NCBI GenBank assembly: GCA_004193285.1
Contig: SECP01000018.1
Span: forward strand, 62,001 to 126,000
Direction of reading: 5' to 3'
Source: Myxococcales bacterium
GTDB taxonomy: Bacteria; Myxococcota_A; Polyangia; Polyangiales; Polyangiaceae
DNA length: 64,000 bases
Shown: positions 63,152-64,000 of the stretch, piece by piece
How the letters are laid out: each line of letters begins with the position of its first letter
How positions within the stretch are numbered: the stretch's first letter is position 1
Notes under the pieces: generated by a model
What the model was told of the DNA's origin: nothing
The model's input: the letters and a program-made list of their open reading frames with translations, nothing else
Databases searched by the model: none
Program-made: the position numbers and the translations under genes

Positions 63152-64000
63152 ATGAAGCTCGTTCACGCCGCCGATCTGCACCTGGACAGCGCGCTGCACG
63201 GCCTCACCCGTTACGAGTCGGCGCCCGCCGACGAGATCCGCGGGGCGACTCGCCGTGCCTTCGGCAACCTCGTGGGCCTGTGCCTGGAGGAGCGGGCGGG
63301 GCTCTTGGTCATCTCCGGCGACCTGTTCGATGGAGACTGGCGGGACGTATCGACAGGCCTTTTTTTCGCGAAGGAGCTGAACAAGCTGTGCCAGGCCGGG
63401 GTGAGGGTCGCCTGGATCCGCGGCAATCACGACGCGGTCAGCCAGATCCGCAAGAGCGTGCGCCTGCCCGAGCCGGTCATCGAGCTCTCTCACGAGCAAG
63501 CCGAGACGCGAGTGCTGGATGAGCTCGGCGTCGCCGTGCACGGCCGCAGCTTCGCCCGGCGGGACGTGACAGAGGACCTGGCCGCGACCTACCCGGAGCG
63601 CGTGTCGGGCGCGCTCAACGTCGGGCTCCTGCACACCGCGCTCGAGGGCCGCACGGGTCACGACCGCTACGCGCCGACGCGGGTGGAGACGCTCGTCAAT
63701 CGCGGCTACGAGTACTGGGCGCTCGGGCACGTGCACCAGCGGGAGGTCGTGCACCGCGAGCCGTATCTCGTCTTTCCGGGCAATCTGCAGGGCCGCCACG
63801 CCCGAGAGCTCGGCGAAAAGGGCGCGACGCTCGTCACCTACGAGGGCGACCGCATCAGTGCCGTGGAGCACCGCTGCCTGGACGTCGTGCGCTGGGCAGA
63901 GCTCTCCGTGCCGCTCGCCACCGCCCACAACTTGGATGACGTGCTGAGCGCCGCGAAGTTGGAGCTCGAGCGAGCCGCCGAAGGCGCCCAAGAGAGATTG
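63152..64000 (+). CDS. SbcD/Mre11-like DNA repair nuclease, 3' truncated by window
   Basis: ATG 63152, 283 codons open to the window edge. The first half is a calcineurin-like metallophosphatase of the SbcD/YhaO group: HAADLHLDSA (first metal Asp/His), VISGDLFDGDW, WIRGNHDAVSQ and YWALGHVHQREVV. The C-terminal part is not in the window. The partner SbcC-like gene would be expected to follow off the right edge. 5' boundary is clear; C-terminus incomplete. Confidence 0.85.
   Translation, partial: MKLVHAADLHLDSALHGLTRYESAPADEIRGATRRAFGNLVGLCLEERAGLLVISGDLFDGDWRDVSTGLFFAKELNKLCQAGVRVAWIRGNHDAVSQIRKSVRLPEPVIELSHEQAETRVLDELGVAVHGRSFARRDVTEDLAATYPERVSGALNVGLLHTALEGRTGHDRYAPTRVETLVNRGYEYWALGHVHQREVVHREPYLVFPGNLQGRHARELGEKGATLVTYEGDRISAVEHRCLDVVRWAELSVPLATAHNLDDVLSAAKLELERAAEGAQERL

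Overview
The window is a high-GC, gene-dense bacterial chromosome segment. Several lineage markers point to a myxobacterium (phylum Myxococcota, probably class Polyangia): two secreted Cys-rich proteins with MYXO-CTERM tails (42409-43008, 55994-57022), a fibro-slime-domain lipoprotein (41443-42369), a lipoprotein with duplicated AgmX/PglI-type C-terminal domains (5216-6037), a GYF-type membrane protein (2729-3658), many lipoproteins and an abundance of histidine kinases. The exact genus cannot be fixed from sequence alone. I see no rRNA, tRNA, CRISPR array, prophage or insertion sequence.

Layout. 0.2-8.9 kb: small hydrolase, lipoprotein ModA, FecR-like protein, a 63-aa motility-like peptide, GYF protein, DsbA/FrnE and YkgJ pair, AgmX-like lipoprotein, SlyX, and two divergently transcribed citrate synthase paralogues, one fused to a MerR-type HTH, with a TTGATCAA operator-like element between them. 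9-21.7 kb: DTW tRNA-modification enzyme, TRL lipoprotein and YjbR protein, coiled-coil lipoprotein, two AraC regulators, an F420-reductase-like oxidoreductase, a PhoD phosphatase overlapping a cholesterol-oxidase-type GMC enzyme, NDH-2 and two small lipoproteins. 21.7-35.3 kb: ModB next to a NIT-HAMP-PAS-HPt kinase, a PAS hybrid kinase, photolyase, GH94 phosphorylase with LacI-type operators, a large lipoprotein with a CXXCH motif, and a RegB/RegA redox two-component system.

36.6-40.2 kb holds the most unusual locus. On the minus strand, in order, lie a six-TM histidine kinase, a 67-aa precursor-like peptide whose last 32 residues are four perfect copies of SASGFMVG, a strong hairpin, and a 552-aa fusion of an isoprenyl diphosphate synthase domain to an HExxH metallopeptidase-like domain. 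This has the same parts as a ComQXP signalling cassette (prenylating and processing enzyme, precursor peptide, membrane kinase), but with a protease fused to the enzyme and a repeated core lacking Trp. I propose it as a prenylated or RiPP-type peptide system not recognised before in this phylum. This is inference from gene content and layout.

40.3-64 kb: PerR-like regulator with a perfect 7-1-7 box followed by Dps, fibro-slime and MYXO-CTERM genes, HemW, a methyltransferase, a TetR-MFP-RND-TolC efflux operon (the TolC gene shows an apparent frameshift at its signal peptide), a HEAT-repeat/RNA methyltransferase fusion, Nudix hydrolase, a TrmA/RlmD-type enzyme fused to a RluA-like domain, a degenerate hybrid kinase, GalE, an FAH-family enzyme, an atypical LuxR regulator divergent from an overlapping pseudo-protease/HtrA-protease pair, and the start of an SbcD/Mre11-like nuclease that runs off the window end.
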